A DNA stretch of 64,000 bases from Amarobacter sp964507025 (GCA_964507025.1 CAZDOK010000011.1:1-64000), one strand, 5' to 3'. Positions 16,912 to 26,386 are shown, counted from the stretch's first letter. Program-made: numbers and translations. The notes: generated by a model from the letters alone, not told the origin.

Positions 16912-17907
16912 ATGCGCCGTTTTCTCGCAGGCTTGCTGATAACCGGTGCCTCCGGCGCTTTGCTCTTCAGGCTCATCCCCTGGTCCAGCACGCGCGCCGC
17001 TCTCGAGGCCGCCAACCCCGGGTTTATCGCCCTCGCCGTGTCCTGCCTCGTCCTCTCGCTCATCGCCAAGACGGTCCGCTGGCGCCTCCTCCTCCCCGAA
17101 GGTTCCGGCGTGTCCACGCGCGGCCTCTACCGCATCCTCCACATCAGCTTTCTTCTCAACAACGTGCTGCCCGCCCGCCTTGGCGATGTCGCCCGCGTGA
17201 CCATGACGACACGCCAACCCGGCGTCCGCTTCGGCCACGTCGTCTCATCGATGCTCACCGAGCGCGTGACCGATACAGTCACCCTCCTGTTCGGCTTCGT
17301 GCTCGTCAGCCCCTTCCTGCCGGTCCCGCGCCGCTACGAGGGTTGGCTCCACACCGCCTGGGCCGTGCTGGTGCTCCTGTTCGTCGCGGCGATCCTTCTG
17401 GCCATATTCCATTCCCGCTTCGAACGGCTGGGAAGAAACCGCCTTCTCGCGCGACTGGTCCCCGCAAATCAGCGCCTGCGCGATGAAGCGCGCTCCTTCT
17501 CTGAAGGGCTCCGCCAGCTGTTCCGGCGCGACCACGCCGTCGGCATCTGGGGCTGGTCGTGGACCGCGTGGGTCACGGCCTTCGCCATCAACTACATGCT
17601 CATGCGCGCGCTCAACATCGATGCCCCGATGCCGGTGGCGGTGCTGCTCACCTGCACCACGAATCTCTCCATGCTTATCCCCTCGTCACCCGGATACATC
17701 GGGGTGTTCCACCTCGCCGCGACCGCTTCGCTCCTCCCCTTCGGGGTCGCCGAGAGCCGCGCTTTCAGCTTCGCCATCCTCGCCCACCTGGTGAACGTGG
17801 TACCCGTCAGCCTCATTGGCGCGGCGCTCCTCCTCGCGAGCCGCGAAAGCCTCACGTTCAACCTGCGCGGCGCGCGTGTGATTGAAACGGGCGACGGTCA
17901 GCTCTAG
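16912..17907 (+). CDS. Lysylphosphatidylglycerol synthase-like flippase domain protein (UPF0104)
   Basis: 331-residue membrane protein with about eight helices, belonging to the LPG_synthase_TM family. The signature near residue 75-100 (LLNNVLPARLGDVAR) and the later P-S-S-P-G-Y-I-G block are both present. It lacks the soluble lysyl-transferase half of MprF, so a lipid transport or glycolipid role is likelier. The start is the ATG after AGGAGAG. It stands alone between two minus-strand genes and ends at a strong hairpin. Confidence 0.82.
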   Translation: MRRFLAGLLITGASGALLFRLIPWSSTRAALEAANPGFIALAVSCLVLSLIAKTVRWRLLLPEGSGVSTRGLYRILHISFLLNNVLPARLGDVARVTMTTRQPGVRFGHVVSSMLTERVTDTVTLLFGFVLVSPFLPVPRRYEGWLHTAWAVLVLLFVAAILLAIFHSRFERLGRNRLLARLVPANQRLRDEARSFSEGLRQLFRRDHAVGIWGWSWTAWVTAFAINYMLMRALNIDAPMPVAVLLTCTTNLSMLIPSSPGYIGVFHLAATASLLPFGVAESRAFSFAILAHLVNVVPVSLIGAALLLASRESLTFNLRGARVIETGDGQL

Positions 17908-17915
17908 AAAGCCAT

Positions 17916-17939
17916 GGGGCCCGGCGATTGCCGGGCCCC
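17916..17939. terminator. Terminator-like hairpin
   Basis: Perfect 10-bp GC stem (17916-17925 with 17930-17939), loop GATT, between convergent genes. The U-tract is weak on both strands, so termination is likely but not certain. Confidence 0.55.
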
Positions 17940-17969
17940 CACGGGTCCCATTGTTCTTTCCCCGAGGGG

Positions 17970-19445
17970 TTAGAGCTTGCCCCAGAGCTCCTCGGCCTCC
18001 CGGCGAAGCTCCGCGCGGAAGTCCGGGTGCGCAATCGCAATGAGCTCGTTGGCGCGCTGGCGGTGGTTCTTGTCGAGCAACCTGGCAATGCCAAACTCGG
18101 TGATCACGGTATCGGCCAGGTATCGGGGGATCGTGACCATCGTGCCGGACTCATGCTTGGCGACCACCTTCGAGATGGTCCCTTCCATCGCCGTCGAGCG
18201 CATCACCGTAATCGCCCGGCCGTTGCGGCACAGCGCCGCCGAGATGTGCGTGTCCGGCTGGCCACCCGTGCCGTTCACCATGTGGCCGCCGAAGCGGTCC
18301 TCGCTCGCAATCTGGCCAAGCAGATCCACCGCGATCGCGCTGTTGACCGAGGTCATCTGGTGATTCTGCGACATCACCGCAGGGTTCAGGATGTTCTCTG
18401 GCATGTGCAGCTCGAACGCAGGATTGTTCGCGATGATCTGGTAATCCTCGCCGTCGCACCCCGTCCACGCGACAGCCACAGCCTTCCCGGGGAACAGCGT
18501 CTTCCGCGAACCGTCGATGATGCCCTTCCTCCAGAGCTTGGCCAGGCCGGGCGACCCCAGCTCCGTGTGCACGCCGAGGTGCTTCGCGTCGTCGAATGCA
18601 CCGGCCAGGAACATCAGTGAGCTCGGCTGGCCGACGCCAACCTGGATCGTGTCACCATCGCGGATGATCTGGCGCAAGTTGTCGGCGATGCCCTGTGCCG
18701 CCGGGTCAACCTCCACTGCCCCCAGGGCGTTCGCCAGCATCGCCGGCGGGAACGCATGGAACATCGACTCGACCAGCGCCAGCTGCTCGGGACTTGCCTT
18801 CCGCAGGATCTCGAGCAGTGCGGGCCGGTCGGCCTCGTTCGACATCGTGTTGATCCGCTCCTCGATCGCGGGGACGTCGACCGGCTTGATCGCACCCTCG
18901 ATGAAGGTGTCGATCTCGCTCACGTGCATCCACACGTCCCCGAAAACCGGCGACATGTTGGGGTCCACGATCGCGATGGTCTTCTTGCAGCGCTTCGCGT
19001 ACGACTTGCGCTGCCACATGTGCGGGCCGAAGTGCACATAGCCCTGCTCGTTCGGTGTACTACACGGCGTCAGGAATACGTCCGGCATGCGCGCTTCCTC
19101 GCGACCCGCATCGAACGCCTTCATCCCCAGCATGAAGGTGTTGGGCAGATAGGTCGCGACCTTCGAGTCGTGGGCCGGCCGCATCGCATCGCCGATGAAG
19201 ATCTCAATCTCCTTCTCGCCCTTTATCGCCTCGGGGTTGAAGAGTTCGGGGTTGCCCGGCGCCAGCGTACGGAAGTCCACCCGCCCCAGCCTCTTTGCCC
19301 GTTCCACGAACGCCGTGACCAGCGGGGCGGGGCAGAGAATGGTGATCGAGACGAGGTCTCCCTCCTTGATCGCCTCAACAGCCTGGTCGGGAGTCTTCAG
19401 GCGCGACTGGTATTCGTCGCGCCAGTTTTCATAGCGAGCGGCCAA
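17970..19445 (-). CDS. Acetyl-CoA hydrolase/transferase (4-hydroxybutyrate CoA-transferase type)
   Basis: 491-residue class I CoA-transferase or hydrolase. The catalytic glutamate is in GVHTELGSPGL and the G-x-G-G-Q-P-D/F loop appears as NGTGGQPD, both typical of the acetyl-CoA hydrolase/transferase superfamily. It moves CoA between short-chain acids or hydrolyses acyl-CoA. The conserved protein begins at Y-E-N-W-R, and the TTG at 19445 with a GGTGGAG site upstream is the chosen start. The frame extends to 19592 but that part looks non-coding. It is divergent from two family III CoA-transferase genes. Confidence 0.86.
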   Translation of the reverse strand: MAARYENWRDEYQSRLKTPDQAVEAIKEGDLVSITILCPAPLVTAFVERAKRLGRVDFRTLAPGNPELFNPEAIKGEKEIEIFIGDAMRPAHDSKVATYLPNTFMLGMKAFDAGREEARMPDVFLTPCSTPNEQGYVHFGPHMWQRKSYAKRCKKTIAIVDPNMSPVFGDVWMHVSEIDTFIEGAIKPVDVPAIEERINTMSNEADRPALLEILRKASPEQLALVESMFHAFPPAMLANALGAVEVDPAAQGIADNLRQIIRDGDTIQVGVGQPSSLMFLAGAFDDAKHLGVHTELGSPGLAKLWRKGIIDGSRKTLFPGKAVAVAWTGCDGEDYQIIANNPAFELHMPENILNPAVMSQNHQMTSVNSAIAVDLLGQIASEDRFGGHMVNGTGGQPDTHISAALCRNGRAITVMRSTAMEGTISKVVAKHESGTMVTIPRYLADTVITEFGIARLLDKNHRQRANELIAIAHPDFRAELRREAEELWGKL

Positions 19446-19582
19446 TGCTCCACCTCGGTGTGTTCTGTCCCGGGATTCTACCGGGCGGCGAAGGAACCTG
19501 CCCGTATGCACGGGCAGCCCATCCTCTGCTAGAGTTCCGCCACACTTTCGGGCCGGTCGCCACGGCCCGCGCGGAGGTGCGT

Positions 19583-20782
19583 ATGCAGGCACTCGACGAT
19601 CTCACCATCCTGGACCTGACTCACCACATCGCCGGCCCCTACGCCACAAAGCTGCTGGCCGACTTCGGCGCCAACGTCATCAAGGTCGAACCACCCGGCG
19701 GCGACATCGCCCGCGAGATCGGGCCGTTCCAGGGCGATGAGCCCCACCCTGAAAAGAGCGGCACCTTCTTCTTCCTCAACACCAACAAGCGCTCCGTCGT
19801 GCTCGACCTCAAGACGTCCGCCGGGCGAGATGCGCTTGCCGCACTCGCGCGCAAGGCCGATCTCGTGGTCGAGAGCTTCGCACCCGGCACGCTGGATCGT
19901 CTTGGCGTCGGCTACGACTTCTTCAGGGCGATCAACCCGGCGCTCCCGCTCGTTTCCATTTCGAACTTCGGCCAGACGGGACCCTATCGCGATTACCGGC
20001 TGACCGACCTGACGCTATACGCCTTCGCTGGCGAGATGTACTCGATGGGCGAAACAGACCGCGAACCAGTGAAAATGGCCGGGACGGCCGCGCTGTTCGA
20101 ATCCGGCGCCGCCGCCGCTGTCGCCATGATGGGCGCCATCTTCGCCTCGAAGCGTCACGGCATCGGCCAGCACGTCGACATCTCCCTGGCCGAGACCCAC
20201 TTCGGCGGGGTCGACCGCCGCCACGCGACCGCCATCGCCTACCAGTTCAGCGGCCGCAAGACCCTCCGCGTCGCGAGCCACGGCGGCGGCATGCCCGGCG
20301 GCATCTATCCCTGCGCCGATGGCTACGTCGACTTCACCAACGCCGGCCTCTACCCGGACCGCGTGCGCGACATGGTCGGCAACCCGGAATGGATGGACGA
20401 CCCGCGGTACAGCGACCCCGCGCAGCGCCTCAATCCCATCGTCATCGAGGAGTGGAACGCCAACTTCATCGTCTGGTGCCTGGAACGTACCAAGCGCGAG
20501 ATCTGGGCCGAAGCGCGGCGCGCCCGCGTCCTCTGCGGGCCCATGTTCACCATGGAAGACCTCTTCACCGACCCCCACTTCCGCCAGCGGGGTTTCTGGG
20601 CGACCGCGAGCCACCAGGCGATGGGCGAGGTCACCCTGCCTGGGAGACCCCTGGTCATGGAGAGAGGAGGCTGGCAGCTACGCCGGGCCGCGCCACTCCT
20701 CGGTCAGCACACAGCGGAAGTCCTGGCCGAGGTGGGCTTCGACCCCGCCGCGGCGGCCGCCGCCACCGGAGGTGCGGCATGA
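19583..20782 (+). CDS. CaiB/BaiF family III CoA-transferase (paralogue 1, catalytic Asp not seen)
   Basis: 399-residue family III CoA-transferase. The N-terminal LDLTHHIAGPYATKLLADFG and V-I-K-V-E-P-P-G-G-D, then F-G-Q-T-G-P-Y, are diagnostic. At the position aligned with the catalytic Asp (before A-G-x8-A) this protein has L171, with a Glu two residues later, whereas its neighbour has a proper Asp. It may be catalytically altered or act as a partner. It starts at the ATG at 19583 after GGAGGTG, and its stop overlaps the next start (ATGA). Confidence 0.85.
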   Translation: MQALDDLTILDLTHHIAGPYATKLLADFGANVIKVEPPGGDIAREIGPFQGDEPHPEKSGTFFFLNTNKRSVVLDLKTSAGRDALAALARKADLVVESFAPGTLDRLGVGYDFFRAINPALPLVSISNFGQTGPYRDYRLTDLTLYAFAGEMYSMGETDREPVKMAGTAALFESGAAAAVAMMGAIFASKRHGIGQHVDISLAETHFGGVDRRHATAIAYQFSGRKTLRVASHGGGMPGGIYPCADGYVDFTNAGLYPDRVRDMVGNPEWMDDPRYSDPAQRLNPIVIEEWNANFIVWCLERTKREIWAEARRARVLCGPMFTMEDLFTDPHFRQRGFWATASHQAMGEVTLPGRPLVMERGGWQLRRAAPLLGQHTAEVLAEVGFDPAAAAAATGGAA

Positions 20783-22104
20783 GCCCGAAGCCCCTCGAAG
20801 GCATCCGCGTCATCGATCTCTGCGTTGTCTGGGCAGGTCCGTTCGGCACCATGCTCCTGGGAGACCTCGGCGCCGAGATCATCAAGCCAGAAAACCCGTT
20901 CGTCTTCCAGCCCATGACCCGCGGCGCCATGGCCCGCCCGCCGCAGATGCTGGCCGACAATGCCATCGCCTGGTCCGGGGGCGTGCCCGGCGGCAAGGTC
21001 GGCGACCGCCCGTGGGACTACAGCCCCACCTTCGTTAGCCTCTACCGCAACAAGAAAAGCTTCACCGTCGACCTCCGGCGCCCCGAGGGTCTCGACGTCC
21101 TTCGCCGCCTCGTTGCCGTCTCCGACATCGTCTACGAGAACAACGCCACCGGGACGATGGAGAAGCTGGGCATCACCTACGAGTGGCTCAAGGAAGCCAA
21201 CCCGAAGATCATCTTCATCCGCGTGCCCGCCTACGGCAGCACCGGCCCGTACTTCGAGGCGCGGGCCCTGGGCGTCCACCTCGAGGCCGTCATGGGGCAC
21301 AGCCTCCTCCGCGGCTACAGCGACGCCGACCCCTCATCGAACACCGCCATCTACTCCGGCGACTACCTCGCCGGCGCCCAGGGCGCCTTCGCGGCGATGG
21401 CGGCCATCTGGCACCGCGACCGGACGGGCGAGGGCCAGCTCATCGAGATCGGTCAGGCCGAAAACGCCGCCGCCATGTTCACCCAGGCGATCATGGACTA
21501 CAGCCTGAACGGGAACGTCCAGGGGGCGATCACCAACCGCGACGTCCATGGTCGCGCCATCCAGGGCGTCTACCCCACGAAATCCCCCGGCACGTCCGCG
21601 ACCATGGACGACCGCTGGATCGCGATCTCCATCGAAGGCGACGACGAATGGCGCGCCTTCGCAGGCGCCATCGGTGACCCCGAATGGACCCGCGACCCGC
21701 GCTTCGCGACGCACGCAGGGCGCATGGCCAGCCACGACGAGATCGACGCCCGCATCGCGGAGTACACCGCCGAACAGGATGACTACGAGCTCATGCACCG
21801 GCTCCAGTCCGCGGGGCTCGCCGCGACCCCAGTCCTCGAAGCCTCGCGGATGTTCGACGACCCCCACCTGCGGGCGCGCGACTTCTTCCGCACGCAGACG
21901 CAGAAAGCCTCGGGTACGTACGAGTACGTTGGGCCGCTCTGGCAGTCCCCGGAGACGCCGGTCGAGTTCTACCAGCCACCCGTTATGTTCGGCGAGCACA
22001 ACGAGTACGTGTACCGCGAGGTGCTGAAGGTCTCCGAGGACGAATACCGGTCGCTGCTTGCCGGCGGCCACATCGCCGACGCCTACGACCCGAGCGTGCC
22101 ATGA
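20779..22104 (+). CDS. CaiB/BaiF family III CoA-transferase (paralogue 2)
   Basis: 441 residues. Family blocks: IRVIDLCVVWAGPFGTMLLG, Y-G-S-T-G-P-Y and the catalytic D195 in SGDYLAGAQG. These enzymes transfer CoA from one acyl-CoA to a carboxylic acid through a glutamyl/aspartyl-CoA intermediate. It is longer than paralogue 1, with an extra segment after residue 40. Coupled by ATGA overlaps to paralogue 1 upstream and the methyltransferase downstream. The two paralogues may form a heteromer. Confidence 0.9.
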   Translation: MSPKPLEGIRVIDLCVVWAGPFGTMLLGDLGAEIIKPENPFVFQPMTRGAMARPPQMLADNAIAWSGGVPGGKVGDRPWDYSPTFVSLYRNKKSFTVDLRRPEGLDVLRRLVAVSDIVYENNATGTMEKLGITYEWLKEANPKIIFIRVPAYGSTGPYFEARALGVHLEAVMGHSLLRGYSDADPSSNTAIYSGDYLAGAQGAFAAMAAIWHRDRTGEGQLIEIGQAENAAAMFTQAIMDYSLNGNVQGAITNRDVHGRAIQGVYPTKSPGTSATMDDRWIAISIEGDDEWRAFAGAIGDPEWTRDPRFATHAGRMASHDEIDARIAEYTAEQDDYELMHRLQSAGLAATPVLEASRMFDDPHLRARDFFRTQTQKASGTYEYVGPLWQSPETPVEFYQPPVMFGEHNEYVYREVLKVSEDEYRSLLAGGHIADAYDPSVP

Positions 22105-22847
22105 CCGAACGCCCGCGGATGTACCACGAGATGGCGGGGTGGTTCCACCTCATCACCGCCCCCTCGGACTACGCGGAAGAGGCGGCCTACTACCTGCAGG
22201 TGATGCAGAACATCATCGGCCACGTGCCGGCCACCCTCCTCGAGCTCGGCTCGGGCGGCGGCAACACCGCCTCGCACTACAAGGCGCACATCCCCGATGT
22301 CGTCCTCAGCGACCTCTCCGCGGAGATGCTCGGGCTCAGCCGGACGATCAACCCCGAACTCCCGCACATCCAGGGCGACATGCGCACGGTCCGCGTCGGC
22401 CGCCAGTTCGAGGCGGTCTTCGTCCACGACGCCTGCTCCTACCTCACCACCGAAGAGGACATCCGGCAGCTCGCGGCCACCGCGTTCGAGCACTGCCTTC
22501 CCGGCGGCGTGGCCGTCTTCTGCCCCGACCACACCGCCGAGAACCTGGTGTACGAAACCGACCATGGCGGCCACGACGGCGACGGCCGCGCGCTCCGCTA
22601 CCTGGAATGGACTTATCCCGGCCCGCCGGGAACGCACGCGTTTTATGTGGATTATGTGTACGTCCTCCACGAGGACGGCCGCGGTCCGCGCGTGGTCTAC
22701 GACCGCCACATCAACGGCGCGCTCCCTCGCGACCTCTGGCTGCAAGCGATCCGCGATGCCGGTTTCGAACCCGGTGCCGTCCCGCTCGTCCACAGCGAGG
22801 TTCCGGAGGGCCACAGCGAGATCTTCACAGGCTGGCGCCCCCGCTGA
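22101..22847 (+). CDS. Class I SAM-dependent methyltransferase
   Basis: 248 residues with a Rossmann methyltransferase core: motif I LLELGSGGGNTASHY (about residues 46-60), motif II D-L-S-A-E-M-L, and the acidic F-V-H-D-A-C-S-Y block. No substrate domain is recognisable. Its ATG overlaps the stop of the CoA-transferase, so it belongs to the same transcript and probably modifies a related carboxylic compound. Confidence 0.82.
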   Translation: MTERPRMYHEMAGWFHLITAPSDYAEEAAYYLQVMQNIIGHVPATLLELGSGGGNTASHYKAHIPDVVLSDLSAEMLGLSRTINPELPHIQGDMRTVRVGRQFEAVFVHDACSYLTTEEDIRQLAATAFEHCLPGGVAVFCPDHTAENLVYETDHGGHDGDGRALRYLEWTYPGPPGTHAFYVDYVYVLHEDGRGPRVVYDRHINGALPRDLWLQAIRDAGFEPGAVPLVHSEVPEGHSEIFTGWRPR

Positions 22848-22866
22848 GGTATCACGCGCCAGCCGG

Positions 22867-22908
22867 TAGAATGCCGCCTCAGAGATCACCACAGGCCGCC
22901 GCGGCGGC
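22867..22908 (+). promoter_or_regulatory. acs promoter hexamer and leader palindrome
   Basis: TAGAAT at 22867-22872 is a good -10 candidate 57 nt before the acs ATG. A 14-bp self-complementary GC sequence (22895-22908) lies in the predicted 5' leader and could form a stable structure. Confidence 0.4.
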
Positions 22909-22928
22909 GGCTTCCCGGAGGCATTGCG

Positions 22929-24893
22929 ATGGCTGAAGTCGGACTCCCCGTCGACGAGAAATATGCGCCCCCCGCGCGGGTGAGCGAGGGCGCGCTCGTC
23001 GCCTCCATGGCCGAGTACGAGGCTCTCTACCGCCGCAGCGTCGACGACCGCGACGCCTTCTGGAGCGAGATGGCGGACAAGCACCTGACCTGGATGGCCC
23101 CGTTCACCTCCGTCTGCCAGGAAGACCTCCACACGGGCGAAGTCCGCTGGTTCGACGGAGGCAAGCTCAACGTCGCCGTCAACTGTCTTGACCGCCACCT
23201 GGCCACGCACGGCGACAAGACCGCCATCATTATGGAGGGCGACGAACCCGGCACGAACCGCAGCCTCACCTACCGCGAACTCCACGCCGAGGTCGGCCGC
23301 CTCGCCAACGCCCTCCGCAAGCGCGGTGCGAAAAAGGGCGACCGCGTCGCTATCTACATGGGCATGGTCCCCGAGCTCGCCGCTGCCATGCTCGCCTGCG
23401 CCCGCATCGGCGCCATCCACTCGGTCATCTTCGGCGGCTTCAGCCCGCGCTCCATCCGCGACCGCATCGATGATTCGACCTGCAAAGCGATCATCACCCA
23501 GGACGAGGGCCGCCGCGGCGGTCGCCTGGTCCCGCTGAAGGCGAACGTCGACGAGGCCCTCAAGGAGCCCGGCCACTCGATCGAGTTCACGATCGTCTTC
23601 CGCCACACCGGCAATCCCGTGAACATGCAGGCCGGGCGCGACGTCTGGTGGCACGACGCCCTCGCCGGCGAACCGTCCGAGGCCGAACCCGAAGCCATGG
23701 AGAGCGAGGACCCCCTCTTCATCCTCTATACCTCCGGCTCCACCGGGAAGCCCAAGGGCGTGCTCCACACCCAGGCCGGCTACCTGCTCCACACGATGCT
23801 CAGTCATCGTTATGTCTTTGACCTGCGCGACGACGACATCTACTGCTGCGCCGCCGATGTCGGCTGGGTCACCGGACACAGCTACATCGTCTATGGCCCG
23901 CTCGCAAACGCCGCCACATCGGTCATGTTCGAATCGGTGCCCACCTACCCCGACGCAGGACGCTACTGGGACATGGTCGACCGGCTGGGCATCACCATTC
24001 TCTACACCGCGCCGACCGCCATCCGCGCCATCGCCCGCGAAGGCGACGAGTTTCCGAAGAAGTACAGCCGGAGGTCGCTGCGTGTCCTCGGTTCCGTGGG
24101 CGAGCCCATCAACCCCGAGGCCTGGCGCTGGTACTACAACGTCGTCGGCGAAGGCCGCTGCGCCATCGTCGATACCTACTGGCAGACCGAGACCGGCGGC
24201 CACATGATTACCGGCTTCGCCGGCGCCACCATCATGAAGCCGGGCTCCGGCTCACTCCCGTTCTTCGGCGTCCAGCCCTGCGTGGTCGACGAAGTTGGCG
24301 AAGAGCTCACCGGCAACAACGTCACCGGCCGGCTCTGCATGAAGGCATCCTGGCCCGGCATGATGCGCACCGTCTACGGCGACCACGAACGCTTCGTCCA
24401 GACCTACCTGTCGATGTACCCGGGCAAGTACTTCACCGGCGATGGCTGCCTGCGCGACCAGGACGGCTACTACTGGATCACGGGCCGCGTCGACGACGTC
24501 CTCAACGTCGCCGGCCACCGCCTCGGCACCGCCGAGATCGAAGGCGCGCTCGTCGGGCACCCGGCCTGCGCCGAGGCCGCGGTCGTCGGCTTCCCGCACG
24601 ATGTGAAGGGCACGGCCGTCTACGCCTACGTGCACCTGAACGCCGGCTACACCGGCTCACCGGAGCTCGCGAAGGAACTCCGCGACGCCGTCCGCAGGGA
24701 CATCAGCGCCATCGCCACGCCCGACAAGATCCAGTTCGTCGAAGGGCTCCCGAAGACGCGCTCGGGCAAGATTATGCGCCGCATCCTCCGCAAGATCGCC
24801 GAGGGCGAACCGGAGAACGTCGGCGACGTCACGACCCTCGCCGACCCGGCGGTGGTCCAGGACATCATCGTGGGGGCGGCAAAGGCGGAGTGA
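22929..24893 (+). CDS. acs: Acetyl-CoA synthetase (AMP-forming)
   Basis: 654-residue adenylate-forming enzyme making acetyl-CoA from acetate, ATP and CoA. The phosphate loop TSGSTGKPKG lies near residue 268, the DVGWVTGHSY block near 310, and the C-terminal K-T-R-S-G-K near 610-614 carries the lysine normally controlled by acetylation. Length matches Acs (about 650). It has its own promoter-like hexamer and a CCGGAGG site. Together with the CoA-transferases upstream it suggests active short-chain acyl-CoA traffic. Confidence 0.95.
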   Translation: MAEVGLPVDEKYAPPARVSEGALVASMAEYEALYRRSVDDRDAFWSEMADKHLTWMAPFTSVCQEDLHTGEVRWFDGGKLNVAVNCLDRHLATHGDKTAIIMEGDEPGTNRSLTYRELHAEVGRLANALRKRGAKKGDRVAIYMGMVPELAAAMLACARIGAIHSVIFGGFSPRSIRDRIDDSTCKAIITQDEGRRGGRLVPLKANVDEALKEPGHSIEFTIVFRHTGNPVNMQAGRDVWWHDALAGEPSEAEPEAMESEDPLFILYTSGSTGKPKGVLHTQAGYLLHTMLSHRYVFDLRDDDIYCCAADVGWVTGHSYIVYGPLANAATSVMFESVPTYPDAGRYWDMVDRLGITILYTAPTAIRAIAREGDEFPKKYSRRSLRVLGSVGEPINPEAWRWYYNVVGEGRCAIVDTYWQTETGGHMITGFAGATIMKPGSGSLPFFGVQPCVVDEVGEELTGNNVTGRLCMKASWPGMMRTVYGDHERFVQTYLSMYPGKYFTGDGCLRDQDGYYWITGRVDDVLNVAGHRLGTAEIEGALVGHPACAEAAVVGFPHDVKGTAVYAYVHLNAGYTGSPELAKELRDAVRRDISAIATPDKIQFVEGLPKTRSGKIMRRILRKIAEGEPENVGDVTTLADPAVVQDIIVGAAKAE

Positions 24894-24970
24894 AGATGTG
24901 CGGCGCCCGCGGGTCCCTCCAGCGGCGCTGCCTCAGTATCCCTCCGGAGTGCTGGACGTGTTCGACCGGA

Positions 24971-25420
24971 TCAACGGGAATCGGGGACGAGAGGGATCCC
25001 TCCCTGGGCGGTCGTTCCGTCTGCGGCGAACCCCTGGCTCGTCATGATCTGGATGTACCCGCCCTTCCCCGAGGGATCCGGGAGAAAACCGCGGCGGGCA
25101 TCTGGCGGGCAACCGGCCTCGATCCAATTCAGCGAGTCCCGGTACTCGAGATAGAACGCGGCCTTTGCGTTCGCAAGTTCCGGCGCAGCGAACCTTCCAT
25201 TGGAATCCACCCGGGCAGCCTCCAACATTGAACGCGCCGCGGCACACTGGCGTTCGGTGAGCCGTTGGAGCCCGCTGGGAGGTTTCGCGCCCGGACTACC
25301 GTGGGCTTGATCACTGGTGAACCCAAACGCGCCGATTCCAACCAACAAGGCGCATGCGCCGATGGCTCCAGTCAGCCCCGCCCACCGCACGCGCTTACGC
25401 CGTCCAATAGTGCTCTCCAT
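24971..25420 (-). CDS. Exported or membrane-anchored small protein, unknown
   Basis: 149 residues. An Arg-rich start is followed by one hydrophobic helix (about 15-35) and a soluble part with two cysteines (ERQCAAARSMLEAARVD; WIEAGCPPD). No family recognised. The ATG lies 6 nt after the stop of the next exported protein, and GAGG at the end of that gene can serve as its ribosome site, so the two are coupled. Codon choice is less GC-rich than in the flanking acs and acyl-CoA dehydrogenase genes. Confidence 0.6.
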   Translation of the reverse strand: MESTIGRRKRVRWAGLTGAIGACALLVGIGAFGFTSDQAHGSPGAKPPSGLQRLTERQCAAARSMLEAARVDSNGRFAAPELANAKAAFYLEYRDSLNWIEAGCPPDARRGFLPDPSGKGGYIQIMTSQGFAADGTTAQGGIPLVPDSR

Positions 25421-25426
25421 CGTGCG

Positions 25427-25864
25427 CTATACCTCGAAGTAGTAGAAAGAGTACGCGTAGCCAGGAAGGTGACCCGGAACTGACGCATAGTGGTAACCCT
25501 GCACCTGGAAGCTACCATAGCCAGTCGTGTAACTGGCGAAGGCAGCATCGTAGTAGCACGCTCCACACCCGCTATAGGTGGAGTTAAGGTTGAAGTATCC
25601 CCAGTCGTCCAGTTGATTAAGCCAAGAAGTTGTTGCAAGGACACCTGGGAGCGGACAGGAGGTGGTTGACCCATACGCATACTGCCCACCGAAGCTACCG
25701 ATCGGGCAGATCACCACAGATTGGGCTCTTACGGAAGCCGCAACACCCCAGCTCGCAGCAAACACGAGTGCACAAGCCGCCAGCAACAACCCTGCCCGGA
25801 ACCGGGTTTTCCGCCACCTCGACACGCAGCCGCTTCGCGACCTTCTCGCTGCATCCCAAAGCAT
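25427..25864 (-). CDS. Secreted Tyr/Gly-rich protein, unknown
   Basis: 145 residues: a basic N-terminus, a hydrophobic signal helix (about 22-45) with likely cleavage after V-R-A-Q, then about 97 residues rich in Tyr, Gly and Ser with four cysteines (including S-G-C-G-A-C-Y-Y). No enzyme motif is visible, so it looks like a structural, adhesive or surface-ligand protein. It precedes the other exported gene in the same direction and follows a small HTH gene after a 98-bp spacer. Compare the aromatic-rich protein ending at 53911. Confidence 0.6.
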   Translation of the reverse strand: MLWDAARRSRSGCVSRWRKTRFRAGLLLAACALVFAASWGVAASVRAQSVVICPIGSFGGQYAYGSTTSCPLPGVLATTSWLNQLDDWGYFNLNSTYSGCGACYYDAAFASYTTGYGSFQVQGYHYASVPGHLPGYAYSFYYFEV

Positions 25865-25962
25865 CGCGTTCAGGCCCCCTCTACAAAGCTCGCGGTGACG
25901 ACCGTTACGGATAAGACTATCGCTAGCGGTTGACCACGATCATGGTACCGGCGGTATCGTAA

Positions 25963-26274
25963 TCATGACGCGAGGTCAGCTTCGGAGACCCCGGCCGCCG
26001 CCGCCAGTTCTCGCAGCCACGCCCCACGGTTTTCCCTCCACCACCGCTGCATCTCCCGCACCGAGCCGGCTCCCGTGATGCCCTTGAGATCGCGTACGTG
26101 GGACCGCAGGCCGTTCATGCTGAGTCCAAGGGCCGCTGCCGCCTCTGCCTCCGAGTCATGGCATTCCAGCTCCCGCAGGATTCGCGCCCGAGCCACGGTT
26201 ATGCGCGTCAATACTTCAGCCGGCGCAGGACTCATCGCCGGCCCCGGCTCGGGTTCCATAGTTTCCCCTGGCAT
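25963..26274 (-). CDS. Small HTH regulator, LuxR/sigma-region-4-like
   Basis: 103 residues. An acidic/Pro-rich leader is followed by a helix-turn-helix (about 28-62): E-L-E-C-H-D-S-E-A-E-A-A-A-A-L-G-L-S, then a recognition helix N-G-L-R-S-H-V-R-D-L. A Trp-rich C-terminal helix follows. GGAGGTG precedes the ATG. It probably controls the two exported genes just downstream. The HTH resembles that of the small protein at 52759-53043 (shared L-x-E-L-x-C start and spacing). Confidence 0.6.
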   Translation of the reverse strand: MPGETMEPEPGPAMSPAPAEVLTRITVARARILRELECHDSEAEAAAALGLSMNGLRSHVRDLKGITGAGSVREMQRWWRENRGAWLRELAAAAGVSEADLAS

Positions 26275-26386
26275 AGCCGCACCTCCACTCTGCCACGAGT
26301 CACTTCTCGTTCGAGCGTAGCAAACGCTGTCAAGGGAAGCCGGCCCAGGTCCGCTCCGCTTGTTCGCACCCCGCGAAATATCCTGT

